23,309 nucleotides of DNA from Chloroflexota bacterium. Lineage in GTDB: Bacteria > Chloroflexota > Anaerolineae > UBA3071. The translations under genes and the position numbers were made by a program. The number at the start of each line of letters is the position of its first letter. Within the stretch, counting starts at the first letter, position 1. The DNA lies in the NCBI GenBank assembly GCA_014383605.1, contig JACNHM010000328.1, positions 1 through 23,309 on the forward strand, given 5' to 3'. The notes under the pieces were generated by a model. That model worked only from the letters and a program-made list of their open reading frames with translations, was not told the origin of the DNA and searched no databases. Of the stretch, positions 15,721-23,268 are shown piece by piece.

Positions 15721-15940
15721 CCCCAAGGGGGCCTTTGACGAGTGAACGGGCTCGGTCGGGAGACCTCGCCAAACGTGGAAAGAGGCGGCCACGGCGCTGA
15801 AGCTGCTGGTGGGCAGCGAGCCGGTGGTGCAGCGGCTGGTGCACATAGATCTGTGGGAGCCGGCCTTCGACGTGCTGGAGGTCGGCCCGTCGCAGCCGGA
15901 TTGTCCTGCTTGCGGCCAGCCGCGCCGTTATGAATATCTG
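15528..15940. repeat. 157-bp direct duplication flanking a small palindrome
   Basis: Segment 15528-15684, the last codons of the ThiF-family gene, recurs at 15784-15940 without gaps and with six mismatches. One mismatch changes an amino acid (Ala to Val); five are synonymous. The copies flank a 99-bp spacer (15685-15783). Confidence 0.92.
15701..15774. mobile_element. MITE-like palindromic element between thiF-end copies
   Basis: The left arm (15701-15722, GTTCGCCGAAGGTCTCCTGACC) and right arm (15754-15774) are inverted near-copies sharing AGGTCTCC and GACC. They enclose about 31 nt. It has no coding capacity. It interrupts the repeat pair and supplies the new 3' end of the ThiF-family reading frame. 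It is a candidate non-autonomous element; dispersal in the genome cannot be seen here. Confidence 0.5.
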
Positions 15941-15943
15941 TAA
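15784..15943 (+). pseudogene. 3' fragment of a ThiF-family gene
   Basis: Reading the frame from 15786 gives AATALKLLVGSEPVVQRL...CPACGQPRRYEYL and a TAA at 15941-15943. It is nearly identical to the C-terminus of the upstream ThiF-family protein but lacks the catalytic N-terminal part and a start. It keeps what is probably the ancestral stop codon. Confidence 0.8.
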
Positions 15944-15993
15944 CCACGAGATTACACAGATTGCACAGATTGTCTCTGCGTAATCTCGCGGTT
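15942..15993. terminator. hairpin between convergent ThiF and KPR genes
   Basis: AACCACGAGATTACACAGA (15942-15960) and TCTGCGTAATCTCGCGGTT (15975-15993) pair with two mismatches. The hairpin lies exactly between the stop codons of convergent genes, and CACAGATTG-type words repeat in the loop. T-tracts are poor, so it may be a bidirectional terminator or simply another dispersed repeat. Confidence 0.45.
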
Positions 15994-16964
15994 CAGAGCC
16001 AGCTTTCGATGCCGCGGATGGCGCGGGTGGCAAACTCGGTCGCCGGCACGGCGAGGCCCAGCCGCTGCGCCCGCCGCACCACGTCCCCGGCGATGGCTTC
16101 GATCTCCGTCTGCCGCCCCGCCAGCACGTCCTGCAGCATGGAGATGCGCACGTCAGTCATGTTCCGCTCTTCTAGCTTGCGCCCCCGCTCCTGGATCATG
16201 GCTACCGCTTCATCGAATGGGGCTTCGGCCAGCGTCTTGACGTTGAAGCCCTCGTAGTCCCCCAGGGCCACGCCGCTGGCGGCGGCCACCGCCGCGCACT
16301 CGTGGGTGAGCTTGACGAAGAGGTAGGCCAGGTCGGGGCTTTGGCACACCTTGTGATATTCCAGCCGCGACAGCGCCGACAGCGTGGCCGCCGGCAGGAT
16401 CTGGCACAGCTTCGACCATTCGGCGGAGCGGATGCTGGCGGGCACCTCGACCTTCAGCCCCGTCTCCCGAAAGGCAGCGACCACCCGCTCCAACCGCTCG
16501 GTGCGCTGGTCGTCCAGCTCGCCGAACCAGGTGGCACCGAAGAGGGTGCAGGCGGCGTGGCCCGGCTCCCGCAGCGTCGCCCCCACGATGCAGGCCGCGC
16601 CCAGCACCGCCTGCGGGCCAAAGGCTTCGATCAACTGCTCGTCCTTGAGCACGCCGTTTTGCAGGGAGGCCACCATCGCCGGCCGCAGGTGGGCCACGTC
16701 GGCCAGGGCAGTCTCCGTGTCCCTGGTCTTGACGGTGACCAGCAGCAGGTCGGCCTGGCGCACCGACGCCGCGTCGGCCGTGGCGCGCAGGCGCGGCCCG
16801 GCGGGGACGGTGAACTCCTCGTAGCCGCTGATGCGCAGGCCATCATGCTGGATGGCCGCCACGTGCGCCGGACGGGCGATGAGGGTCACTGCCTGTCCGC
16901 TGCGGGCCAGATAGCCGCCGTAGACGGAGCCCAGCCCACCGGCTCCCAGAATGACGATGTTCAC
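15993..16964 (-). CDS. ketopantoate reductase-family (PanE/ApbA) dehydrogenase
   Basis: 323 aa. The N-terminal Rossmann motif is ILGAGGLGSVYGGYLARSG, with LLVTVKT and SLQNGV as in NADPH-dependent ketopantoate reductase, and the C-terminal SMLQDVLAGRQTEIEAIAGDVVRRAQ carries the family Ser and Glu. The helix after the catalytic-type Lys reads EWSKLCQILPAATLSALS. The two Asn expected at Lys+4 and Lys+8 in E. coli PanE are Ile and Ala, so the substrate may not be ketopantoate. The start is GTG with AGGAGG upstream; it shares GTGA with the stop of the thioesterase gene (4-bp overlap), so the two are translationally coupled. A pantothenate role is possible but not secure. Confidence 0.85.
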   Translation of the reverse strand: MNIVILGAGGLGSVYGGYLARSGQAVTLIARPAHVAAIQHDGLRISGYEEFTVPAGPRLRATADAASVRQADLLLVTVKTRDTETALADVAHLRPAMVASLQNGVLKDEQLIEAFGPQAVLGAACIVGATLREPGHAACTLFGATWFGELDDQRTERLERVVAAFRETGLKVEVPASIRSAEWSKLCQILPAATLSALSRLEYHKVCQSPDLAYLFVKLTHECAAVAAASGVALGDYEGFNVKTLAEAPFDEAVAMIQERGRKLEERNMTDVRISMLQDVLAGRQTEIEAIAGDVVRRAQRLGLAVPATEFATRAIRGIESWL

Positions 16965-17437
16965 GACAAACCTCCTTGTGCTGTCTCCCGCGCCACCGGC
17001 TGGCTTTGCAACGCCTCCACTTTGACCAGGAACTCGTCGGAGACGGGCTTGCTGCGCTGTTCTCGATAATCGTACATCACCTGCACGCTGCTGCCCTCGG
17101 CCACCAGGCGGCCGCCGGCCTGATCTCGCATCTCGTACTCGAAGACGAAGCTCTTGCGCCCCACCGAGGCCACGCGGATGCCCACCAGCAGCGTCTCTCC
17201 CAGGTGCGCCGGCGAGCGGTAGCGGCAGGTCACCTCGGCCATGATGAAGTCGAAGTCGTGGAAGTCCAGGGAGGGCAGACCGGTGAGCGTTTGGTGGTAG
17301 GCCACGCGGGCCATCTCGAAGTAGGTGAGGTAGACGGCGTTGTTGACGTGGCCCATGGCGTCGAGATCGCGGAAGCGCACGGCGATGGGCACGACCACGG
17401 GGAAGTCGGAAAGGGTTTCGTTGGTTGTCGGGTTCAT
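16961..17437 (-). CDS. 4HBT/YbgC-type acyl-CoA thioesterase
   Basis: 158 aa hotdog-fold protein. RFRDLDAMGHVNNAVYLTYFEMAR (21-44) is the 4-hydroxybenzoyl-CoA/YbgC thioesterase signature, with Asp26 as the likely catalytic acid. VTCRYRSPAHLGETL and the GRKSFVFEYEM strand support the fold. It hydrolyses acyl-CoA or acyl-ACP thioesters; chain preference is unknown. It is first in a two-gene operon with the KPR-family gene and has a near-consensus promoter (17472-17500). GGAG lies 5 nt before the ATG. Confidence 0.9.
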   Translation of the reverse strand: MNPTTNETLSDFPVVVPIAVRFRDLDAMGHVNNAVYLTYFEMARVAYHQTLTGLPSLDFHDFDFIMAEVTCRYRSPAHLGETLLVGIRVASVGRKSFVFEYEMRDQAGGRLVAEGSSVQVMYDYREQRSKPVSDEFLVKVEALQSQPVARETAQGGLS

Positions 17438-17471
17438 AGCTGCTCCAGGATGCGGCGGTCAGTTGGAGCGC

Positions 17472-17500
17472 ATTGTATCGCCAAAGTCAGGCGGTGTCAA
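17472..17500 (-). promoter_or_regulatory. promoter of the thioesterase-KPR operon
   Basis: On the minus strand, perfect TTGACA (17500-17495), a 17-bp spacer and TACAAT (17477-17472). Predicted start is near 17465, with a leader of about 28 nt carrying the GGAG ribosome site. Confidence 0.85.
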
Positions 17501-17501
17501 A

Positions 17502-17534
17502 AGATGCAACGCACCTCTCAGGTGCGTTGCATCT
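17502..17534. promoter_or_regulatory. perfect 15-bp inverted repeat between divergent promoters
   Basis: AGATGCAACGCACCT (17502-17516), CTC, AGGTGCGTTGCATCT (17520-17534). It lies 1 bp outside the thioesterase -35 box and 14 bp from the galK -35 box. It could be an operator for a dimeric regulator, a dispersed hairpin repeat, or, since TTTT follows it on the minus strand, a terminator that insulates the thioesterase promoter from antisense transcription out of galK. Confidence 0.7.
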
Positions 17535-17548
17535 GATCGCGCCTGAGC

Positions 17549-17577
17549 TTGACGCCGATGGGCTTCCCGGTTATAAT
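17549..17577 (+). promoter_or_regulatory. promoter of galK
   Basis: TTGACG (17549-17554), a 17-bp spacer and perfect TATAAT (17572-17577). The predicted start near 17584 gives an untranslated leader of about 118 nt. Confidence 0.85.
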
Positions 17578-17579
17578 CT

Positions 17580-17701
17580 GCGGGCGTAACCCGCTTCTGA
17601 AGACCTGCCGATGGGAGGGGTTTGTGCTCTCGGATGTGGGCTCGGAGTGCAACTCCTCGCCATCAGGGAACGCCCACGAAGACAGAGGATAGGATGTCAC
17701 C
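17580..17701 (+). promoter_or_regulatory. structured galK 5' leader
   Basis: Small inverted repeats are packed here: GCGGG/CCCGC (17580-17594), GGAGT/ACTCC (17644-17656), and GTGGGC/GCCCAC (17636-17641 with 17672-17677) enclosing the previous one. The length and pairing suggest a folded leader. No known riboswitch class was recognised. Confidence 0.35.
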
Positions 17702-18874
<1,173 letters not shown>

Positions 18875-18876
18875 CG

Positions 18877-18925
18877 ACGAAGGACGAAGGACGAAAGACG
18901 GATTCGTCGCTGGGCCTTCGTCCTT
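18877..18925 (+). terminator. heptamer-repeat hairpin after galK
   Basis: GACGAAG-type heptamers iterate from 18876. AAGGACGAAGG (18880-18890) is matched by inverted CCTTCGTCCTT (18915-18925), an 11-bp perfect stem. It follows the galK stop by a few nt. The T-tract is weak (tgttttgc starts 6 nt later), so partial termination is possible. Confidence 0.45.
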
Positions 18926-18986
18926 GCTCATGTTTTGCTCGGTGCCTGGCGAGGGCGAAAGCGCGGTGGGTGAGCTATTGGCATTC

Positions 18987-20903
18987 ATGGTCTCTGGCAA
19001 GAACGGGCGACGGCTAGCGGTGCTGGCTGGGCTGCTCGTGCTGCTCGCCGCCTGCATCCTCTACGGGGCGACGCTGGACGACGGCCTGCGGCTGGCGGAG
19101 TTGCAGGGCGGCGACCTCATCACCCACCAGTACGCGCAGGTGCAGGCCCGCCCCTCCAACGCCCCGGGCTATCCCCTCTACACGGTGGGCGGCTGGCTGT
19201 GGTTCCGTCTGGGCCGCTTGCTGTCGGGCCAGACCGCCAACCCCATTCCCATCCTCTCCAGCTACTCCACCCTCTGGGCGCTGCTGGCGCTGGCGCTGCT
19301 GTACCTGCTCTGCCTTGACGTGACAGAGGGCAACTGGCTGCTGGCGGCGCTGTGCACCGCTTTCTACGCTGTCACCTATTTCTTCTGGTACTACGCTGTG
19401 ACCACGGAGCAGTACACGTCGGCGGTGGCGCAGACGCTGGCCATGGTTTGGCTGGCCTTCCGTTGGGATAGGGTTCGGGGTTCGGAGTTCGGAGTTCGGG
19501 GTTCCGAGGTTCGATCAGGTGACCACTACCTGTTGCTGCTGGCTTTGCTGACAGGCATGGGGCTGGCGCACATGATCACCGTGCTGCTTCTCGTGCCACC
19601 GCTGCTGTGGTTCGTGCTCCGCCGCTGCCCGGATGTGCTGAGACGACCGTGGCTCATCGCCCGCAGCGCGGCGCTGGCCGCGCTGCCGCTCGTGAGCTAC
19701 CTGTTCGTCTACGTGCGCGGGGCGCAGCATCCGGAATGGCGCGGCGCAGGGGAGTGGCCCAGCACCTGGGCCTGGTTCTGGCAGTTTGTCAGCACCGCGC
19801 AGGGCCGCGAGGAGCTGACCTGGGCGCTGCGGCCCCTGTGGACGCACGAATTCCCCAGCCTGATCTGGGGCGAGCTGACCTGGCTGGTGTTGCTGTTGGG
19901 ACTCGTGGGCATGGGGCTGCTGGGCAAGCGGCGGGCGACGCTGCTCTACACCACGCTGACGCTCTACCTGGCCTTCTGCTGGGTAGACCGGCTGGGCAAT
20001 TGGTACCAGGTGATCATGCCCGTCTACCCGCTGCTGGTGATGGGCACGGCGGTGGTGGTAAACCGCATCTGGCAGGGGAAGGGTTTCAGGTTTCGGGTTT
20101 CAGGTTCGAAGGTTAGGGTGTTTGTGCGGGTGGCGATTGTGGTTGGATTGCTGGCGTTGATCGGCTATCGCTTTGCGGTATCGTATCCCCGCGCCGATTG
20201 CTCGAACCGGCCGGAGGACGACGGGCTGGCGTCCGGCTGGGCCATCCTGGCCGATGCGCCGGCGCCGCGGGCTGCCGTGCTGGGCGACCACGGGGAGAGT
20301 CTCTCGCTGCGCTATCTGACCGACATCTGGGGACAGCGACCGGACGTGGCCGCCGTGAGCAGCGGGGAAGCCCGGCAGCTTCTCGCCGCAGGCCACCGTC
20401 CCGTCTACGCCACGGTCAGCGCCGTTCCGCTCGTCTGGAGCGAAGTCTTCCCCGATGTGCGGTTCTCCTCAGCCGGTCTCACGCTGATCGAACTACGCAG
20501 CCAGCCGCAGACGGCCATCCCACCGATGCAACACGCGCTGGCCCGCGACCTGGGCGACCACCTGCGCCTCCTCGGCTACGACCTCCAGCCTCATCCCTCG
20601 TCCCTCACCCTCCACTGGCAGGCCACTGGCCCCATCGCCCACGACTGGGCCATCTCCGTGCGCCCCACCCAGGGCGGCCAGCTTCTCTTCGACGACCAGC
20701 AGTTGATCCAGTTCGACCGCCAGCATCCCGTCCACGGGCTGTACCCCACCAGTGGTTGGGCCAGCGGCGAGGTGGTGCGAGACGACTATCCGCTGGTGCT
20801 GCCGCCCGGCCTGCCGGCCGACGGGATCACCCTCATCGTCTACCGGCCCACCGCTGACGGCTTCGAGAACCTGGGGCAGATCGAACTGCCCTGGTCACCA
20901 TAG
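18987..20903 (+). CDS. DUF2723-type integral membrane glycosyltransferase
   Basis: 638 aa from the ATG at 18987 (MVSGKNGRRLAVL). The frame opens at 18924, but that start falls in the galK hairpin; a GTG at 18966 is also possible. The N-terminal membrane segment is followed by ELQGGDLITHQYAQVQARPSNAPGYPLYTVGGWLWFRL, the DUF2723 signature (acidic residue in the first loop, then HPPGYPL-like NAPGYPL). About 10 further hydrophobic helices follow to residue 420. A non-membrane C-terminal part (about 425-638) resembles the soluble domain of Chloroflexi-type mannosyltransferases. The family is thought to move sugars from lipid carriers to proteins or glycans outside the cytoplasm; the substrate is unknown. 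Two in-frame heptamer repeats lie in loops (19471-19513 and 20081-20118). Terminator-like palindromes follow the gene. Confidence 0.8.
   Translation: MVSGKNGRRLAVLAGLLVLLAACILYGATLDDGLRLAELQGGDLITHQYAQVQARPSNAPGYPLYTVGGWLWFRLGRLLSGQTANPIPILSSYSTLWALLALALLYLLCLDVTEGNWLLAALCTAFYAVTYFFWYYAVTTEQYTSAVAQTLAMVWLAFRWDRVRGSEFGVRGSEVRSGDHYLLLLALLTGMGLAHMITVLLLVPPLLWFVLRRCPDVLRRPWLIARSAALAALPLVSYLFVYVRGAQHPEWRGAGEWPSTWAWFWQFVSTAQGREELTWALRPLWTHEFPSLIWGELTWLVLLLGLVGMGLLGKRRATLLYTTLTLYLAFCWVDRLGNWYQVIMPVYPLLVMGTAVVVNRIWQGKGFRFRVSGSKVRVFVRVAIVVGLLALIGYRFAVSYPRADCSNRPEDDGLASGWAILADAPAPRAAVLGDHGESLSLRYLTDIWGQRPDVAAVSSGEARQLLAAGHRPVYATVSAVPLVWSEVFPDVRFSSAGLTLIELRSQPQTAIPPMQHALARDLGDHLRLLGYDLQPHPSSLTLHWQATGPIAHDWAISVRPTQGGQLLFDDQQLIQFDRQHPVHGLYPTSGWASGEVVRDDYPLVLPPGLPADGITLIVYRPTADGFENLGQIELPWSP
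19471..19513. repeat. in-frame (GTTCGGA)n repeat in the glycosyltransferase CDS
   Basis: Successive 7-bp units GTTCGGG, GTTCGGA, GTTCGGA, GTTCGGG and GTTCCGA encode VRGSEFGVRGSEVR in a loop between two membrane helices. The composition is unlike the surrounding hydrophobic coding sequence. Confidence 0.8.
20081..20118. repeat. second in-frame (GGTTTCR)n repeat in the glycosyltransferase CDS
   Basis: Units GGTTTCA, GGTTTCG, GGTTTCA and GGTTCGA encode KGFRFRVSGSKVRV between membrane helices. The period of 7 matches the first repeat, though its sequence differs. Confidence 0.75.
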
Positions 20904-20912
20904 CCGTCGCCA

Positions 20913-20942
20913 TAAAGACAAAAGCCCCTCCTGAGGAGGGGC
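20913..20942 (-). terminator. intrinsic terminator of rplI
   Basis: On the minus strand, GCCCCTCC and GGAGGGGC form a perfect 8-bp stem (20942-20935 with 20931-20924) around a 3-nt loop, followed by TTTTGTCTTT. This is a good Rho-independent terminator about 50 nt past the rplI stop. Confidence 0.85.
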
Positions 20943-20964
20943 ACATCGGGTGGTTGCACGGGTG

Positions 20965-20981
20965 AAAGGTTAACCTTTTTT
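20965..20981 (+). terminator. short T-tailed palindrome after the glycosyltransferase gene
   Basis: AAAGGTTAACCTTT followed by TTT: a 7-bp perfect palindrome ending in a T-run on the plus strand, 60 nt after the glycosyltransferase stop. It has almost no loop, so strength is uncertain. Confidence 0.4.
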
Positions 20982-20992
20982 CGACTCCACAC

Positions 20993-21535
20993 TCAATCCT
21001 CGCGCAGCTTGTCTTCCGCCATTTCAGCAGTTTCAGCAGACTCAGCCACCTCCACCACTGGCTCAGTGGGCTCTTCTGTCTCCTCTTCCTCCTCCCGCTT
21101 GACCACCACGATGACCTCCGGCGTAACGTCGGCGGCCAGCCTGAACGTCACCGGATGATCTCCCAGCGTCTTGATAGGGCGCTCCAGCACGATGCGGCGC
21201 CGGTCCACTTCCTCCCCCATGGCTGCTTCAATAGCCTCGGCGATATCACTGCTGGTGATGGAGCCATAGAGGCGGTCTCCCTCCCCCACCTTGACGGCGA
21301 AGGTGAGAGTCAGACCACTGATCTTGTCAGCCAGCACCTCTGCAATGCTGCGCTCTCGCACTTGTTGCCTTTCGGCGGTGCGCTGAATGTTGGCGACCTG
21401 CCGGCGCGCAGACTCGGTGGCTACAACTGCCAGTCCCTGAGGGATCAGATAGTTGCGACCGTAGCCGTCGGCCACACGTTTGATCTGGCCGGCTGATCCC
21501 AAACCCGGCACGTCCTGCGTTAGAATCACGTTCAT
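20993..21535 (-). CDS. rplI: 50S ribosomal protein L9
   Basis: 180 aa. The N-terminal domain [40 protein letters not shown] is the L9 signature, which binds 23S rRNA; a long connecting helix and the C-terminal domain ([12 protein letters not shown]...[14 protein letters not shown]) follow. L9 is usually near 150 aa. The last 30-35 residues here are an added acidic Glu/Ala tail ([12 protein letters not shown]...[13 protein letters not shown]). The start ATG at 21535 has AGGAGG 11 nt upstream and GGGG closer. It stands alone with its own promoter and terminator, without the common rpsF-ssb-rpsR partners in view. Confidence 0.96.
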   Translation of the reverse strand: MNVILTQDVPGLGSAGQIKRVADGYGRNYLIPQGLAVVATESARRQVANIQRTAERQQVRERSIAEVLADKISGLTLTFAVKVGEGDRLYGSITSSDIAEAIEAAMGEEVDRRRIVLERPIKTLGDHPVTFRLAADVTPEVIVVVKREEEEETEEPTEPVVEVAESAETAEMAEDKLRED

Positions 21536-21570
21536 GAATCCCCAATCCTCCTCTTTCGTAAGTGGTGCAC

Positions 21571-21599
21571 ATCATACAATAAGACCGCCGAATTGCCAA
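21571..21599 (-). promoter_or_regulatory. promoter of rplI
   Basis: On the minus strand, TTGGCA (21599-21594), a 17-bp spacer and TATGAT (21576-21571). The leader would be about 29 nt and includes AGGAGG. Confidence 0.75.
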
Positions 21600-21639
21600 A
21601 TCCTGGCCCTGGCGTTGCTGATGAACTGGCCGTCCTGCG

Positions 21640-21668
21640 TTGCTCCGGCAGCGTTTTGGTGTTATAGT
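21640..21668 (+). promoter_or_regulatory. extended -10 promoter for the MFS transporter
   Basis: TTGCTC (21640-21645), a 17-bp spacer and TATAGT (21663-21668) preceded by TGT, an extended -10. The weak -35 fits an extended -10 promoter. The leader to the upstream ORF would be about 57 nt. Confidence 0.5.
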
Positions 21669-21731
21669 TGTTGATAGCCCGTCAGCTCATGAGGGGAATT
21701 CACCAGGCGTCGTCGGCCAAGGAGGAGGGTC

Positions 21732-21797
21732 ATGTCTGCTTCTGATGCTGTTCAGCGCCGGCCCCTGGCAGAAAGGAGCAAATGCTGCGATCTGTAG
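21732..21797 (+). CDS. putative 21-codon leader ORF upstream of the MFS gene
   Basis: ATG at 21732 through TAG at 21795-21797 encodes MSASDAVQRRPLAERSKCCDL. AAGGAGGAGGG lies just upstream, the strongest ribosome site in this region. The frame differs from the transporter's; the ORF runs over the ATG at 21782 and stops 8 nt before the in-frame ATG at 21806. It may be a leader peptide or translation-coupling ORF. Without comparative data this is only a candidate. Confidence 0.4.
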   Translation: MSASDAVQRRPLAERSKCCDL

Positions 21798-23155
21798 CAC
21801 ACCGCATGACGAAACCACCAGAAGAAACGAAACCCCGCTTCGCCCGGCGGCGGTGGCCCATGCTGGCCGCGCTGAGCTTTGGTCACTTCATTGACCAGGG
21901 GGAGGGTCAGGCTTTGGCCATCCTCTTCCCGGTCATCAAACAACTGTGGGGCCTCTCCTACGCCAACCTGGGCCTCATCGCCACCGCCCGCAACATGATG
22001 CAGACGGTCTCCATGCCCTTTTGGGGCTACGCCGCCGACCGCTTGCGCCGCAAGTGGGTCATCGTCTTCGGCACCGGCGTCTGGGGGCTGTGGACGCTGG
22101 CCTGCGGCCTGGCCCTGAACTTCGGGCAACTGTTCTGGCTGCGGGTGCTCTCGGGACTGGGCCTGGGCTGTCTGATGCCCGCCACCTTCTCCCTCATCGC
22201 TGACCTCTTCGGCCCCCGCGAGCGGGGCCGGGCCATGGGCGCGCTCTACGCCGTGGGCACGCTGGGCATCATCGTGGGCATCCTGGGACTGGGGCTCACC
22301 GCCTATCCCCACCGCTGGCGCTACGGCTTCATGGGGCTGGGGCTGGCCAGCGTGCTTTCGGGGGTGGTGATCGCCCTCGTGGTGCAGGAACCGCCACGCG
22401 GCGCGGCGGAGCCGGAACTGGCCGCGGCCATCACCCACGAGACGGCGCAGCGATTCGCCATCCGCCCCGCCGACCTCCTGAAGGTCGTGCGCATCCCCAC
22501 CCTGTGGGTGGCCTACGCTGAAGGCATCTTCGGCCTCATGCCCTACGTGGTGCTGGGCTCGATGATGAACATCTGGCTGGTGGAGGTCAAGGGGATGGCC
22601 GCTCACCTGACGCTGCGCCATCCGCAGGGCAGCGCCCCGCTGATGGGCGCGGGCATCGCCGCTGGAGCGGTCTTCGGCAGTCTGTTGGGGGGCATCCTGG
22701 GGGATTGGCTGGACCACCGCTCGCCGCGCTACGGGCGGGTGCTGGTGGGGCAGATTTCGATGCTCAGCGGCGTGCCTTTCGGTGTCCTCATCCTGACCTC
22801 GAACCTGCGGGGGTTGGGATTCTTCGGTCTGGCCTTCTGCGCGGCCGTTTTCACCAACTGGACCGGCCCGGGCAGCCTGCAGCCTATCATCCAGAACGTG
22901 GTGCCGCCAGAACTGCGCAGCAGCGCCTATTCGTCGCTCAAGTTCATCGAGGGGGGCATATCGGCCCTGGCGGGGCTGCTGGCCGGCAGTCTGGGCGATC
23001 GGTTGGGGCTGACGACGGCGCTGCTGTACACCGTCCCGCTGCCCTGGCTCGTTGGCGGGCTGATCTACGGCCTGCTCTACCTCGTCTATCCCCGCGACGC
23101 GGCCCGCTTGCGGGAGCAAATGCGGCAGCGTGCGGATACATTGGTGGATCGGTAA
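21782..23155 (+). CDS. major facilitator superfamily transporter
   Basis: 457 aa from 21782 (AGGAG only 3 nt upstream) or 449 aa from the ATG at 21806 (MTKPPEETKP). About 12 membrane helices in two halves. MFS motif A is GYAADRLRRKWV after helix 2, with the matching GGILGDWLDHRSPRYGR in the second half. PATFSLIADLFGPRERGRAMG and RWRYGFMGLG are typical of the anion/organic-solute or Spns-like branches. The N-half has a charged FIDQGEGQ in helix 1. The substrate is unknown. The last residues (DTLVDR) and the stop come from the start of an octamer repeat, so the C-terminus has been remodelled by it. It is divergent from rplI. Confidence 0.88.
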   Translation: MLRSVAHRMTKPPEETKPRFARRRWPMLAALSFGHFIDQGEGQALAILFPVIKQLWGLSYANLGLIATARNMMQTVSMPFWGYAADRLRRKWVIVFGTGVWGLWTLACGLALNFGQLFWLRVLSGLGLGCLMPATFSLIADLFGPRERGRAMGALYAVGTLGIIVGILGLGLTAYPHRWRYGFMGLGLASVLSGVVIALVVQEPPRGAAEPELAAAITHETAQRFAIRPADLLKVVRIPTLWVAYAEGIFGLMPYVVLGSMMNIWLVEVKGMAAHLTLRHPQGSAPLMGAGIAAGAVFGSLLGGILGDWLDHRSPRYGRVLVGQISMLSGVPFGVLILTSNLRGLGFFGLAFCAAVFTNWTGPGSLQPIIQNVVPPELRSSAYSSLKFIEGGISALAGLLAGSLGDRLGLTTALLYTVPLPWLVGGLIYGLLYLVYPRDAARLREQMRQRADTLVDR

Positions 23156-23268
23156 ATTGGTAGATTGGTAGATTGGTAGATTGGTACATTGGTACGTACA
23201 TTGGTAGATTGGGCTTTGCCGCTCCAGCCACCAATTTACCAATTTACCAGTGTACCAATATACCAATC
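23138..23268. repeat. octamer-repeat inverted hairpin array
   Basis: ATTGGTAG/ATTGGTAC/ATTGGTAA units iterate with a period of 8 from within the MFS gene end to about 23211. After a 17-nt unrelated centre, inverted TACCAATT units run to 23268. The transcript would fold into a long hairpin. There are no spacers, so it is not CRISPR. The remaining 23269-23309 shows no recognisable gene. Confidence 0.8.

Noticed and set aside
18924..18986. Upstream start at 18924 for the DUF2723 glycosyltransferase
   Set aside because: The codon lies in the right arm of the galK hairpin, and the first 21 residues do not look like the family N-terminus, which begins with a charged stretch and a membrane helix.
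21752..23266. 504-residue minus-strand open frame opposite the MFS gene
   Set aside because: Its sequence is Gln/His/Gly-rich with no hydrophobic or domain pattern, and its N-terminus is translated octamer repeat.
23138..23268. Possible CRISPR array
   Set aside because: Units of 8 bp are contiguous with no spacers and the right part is inverted, unlike CRISPR.
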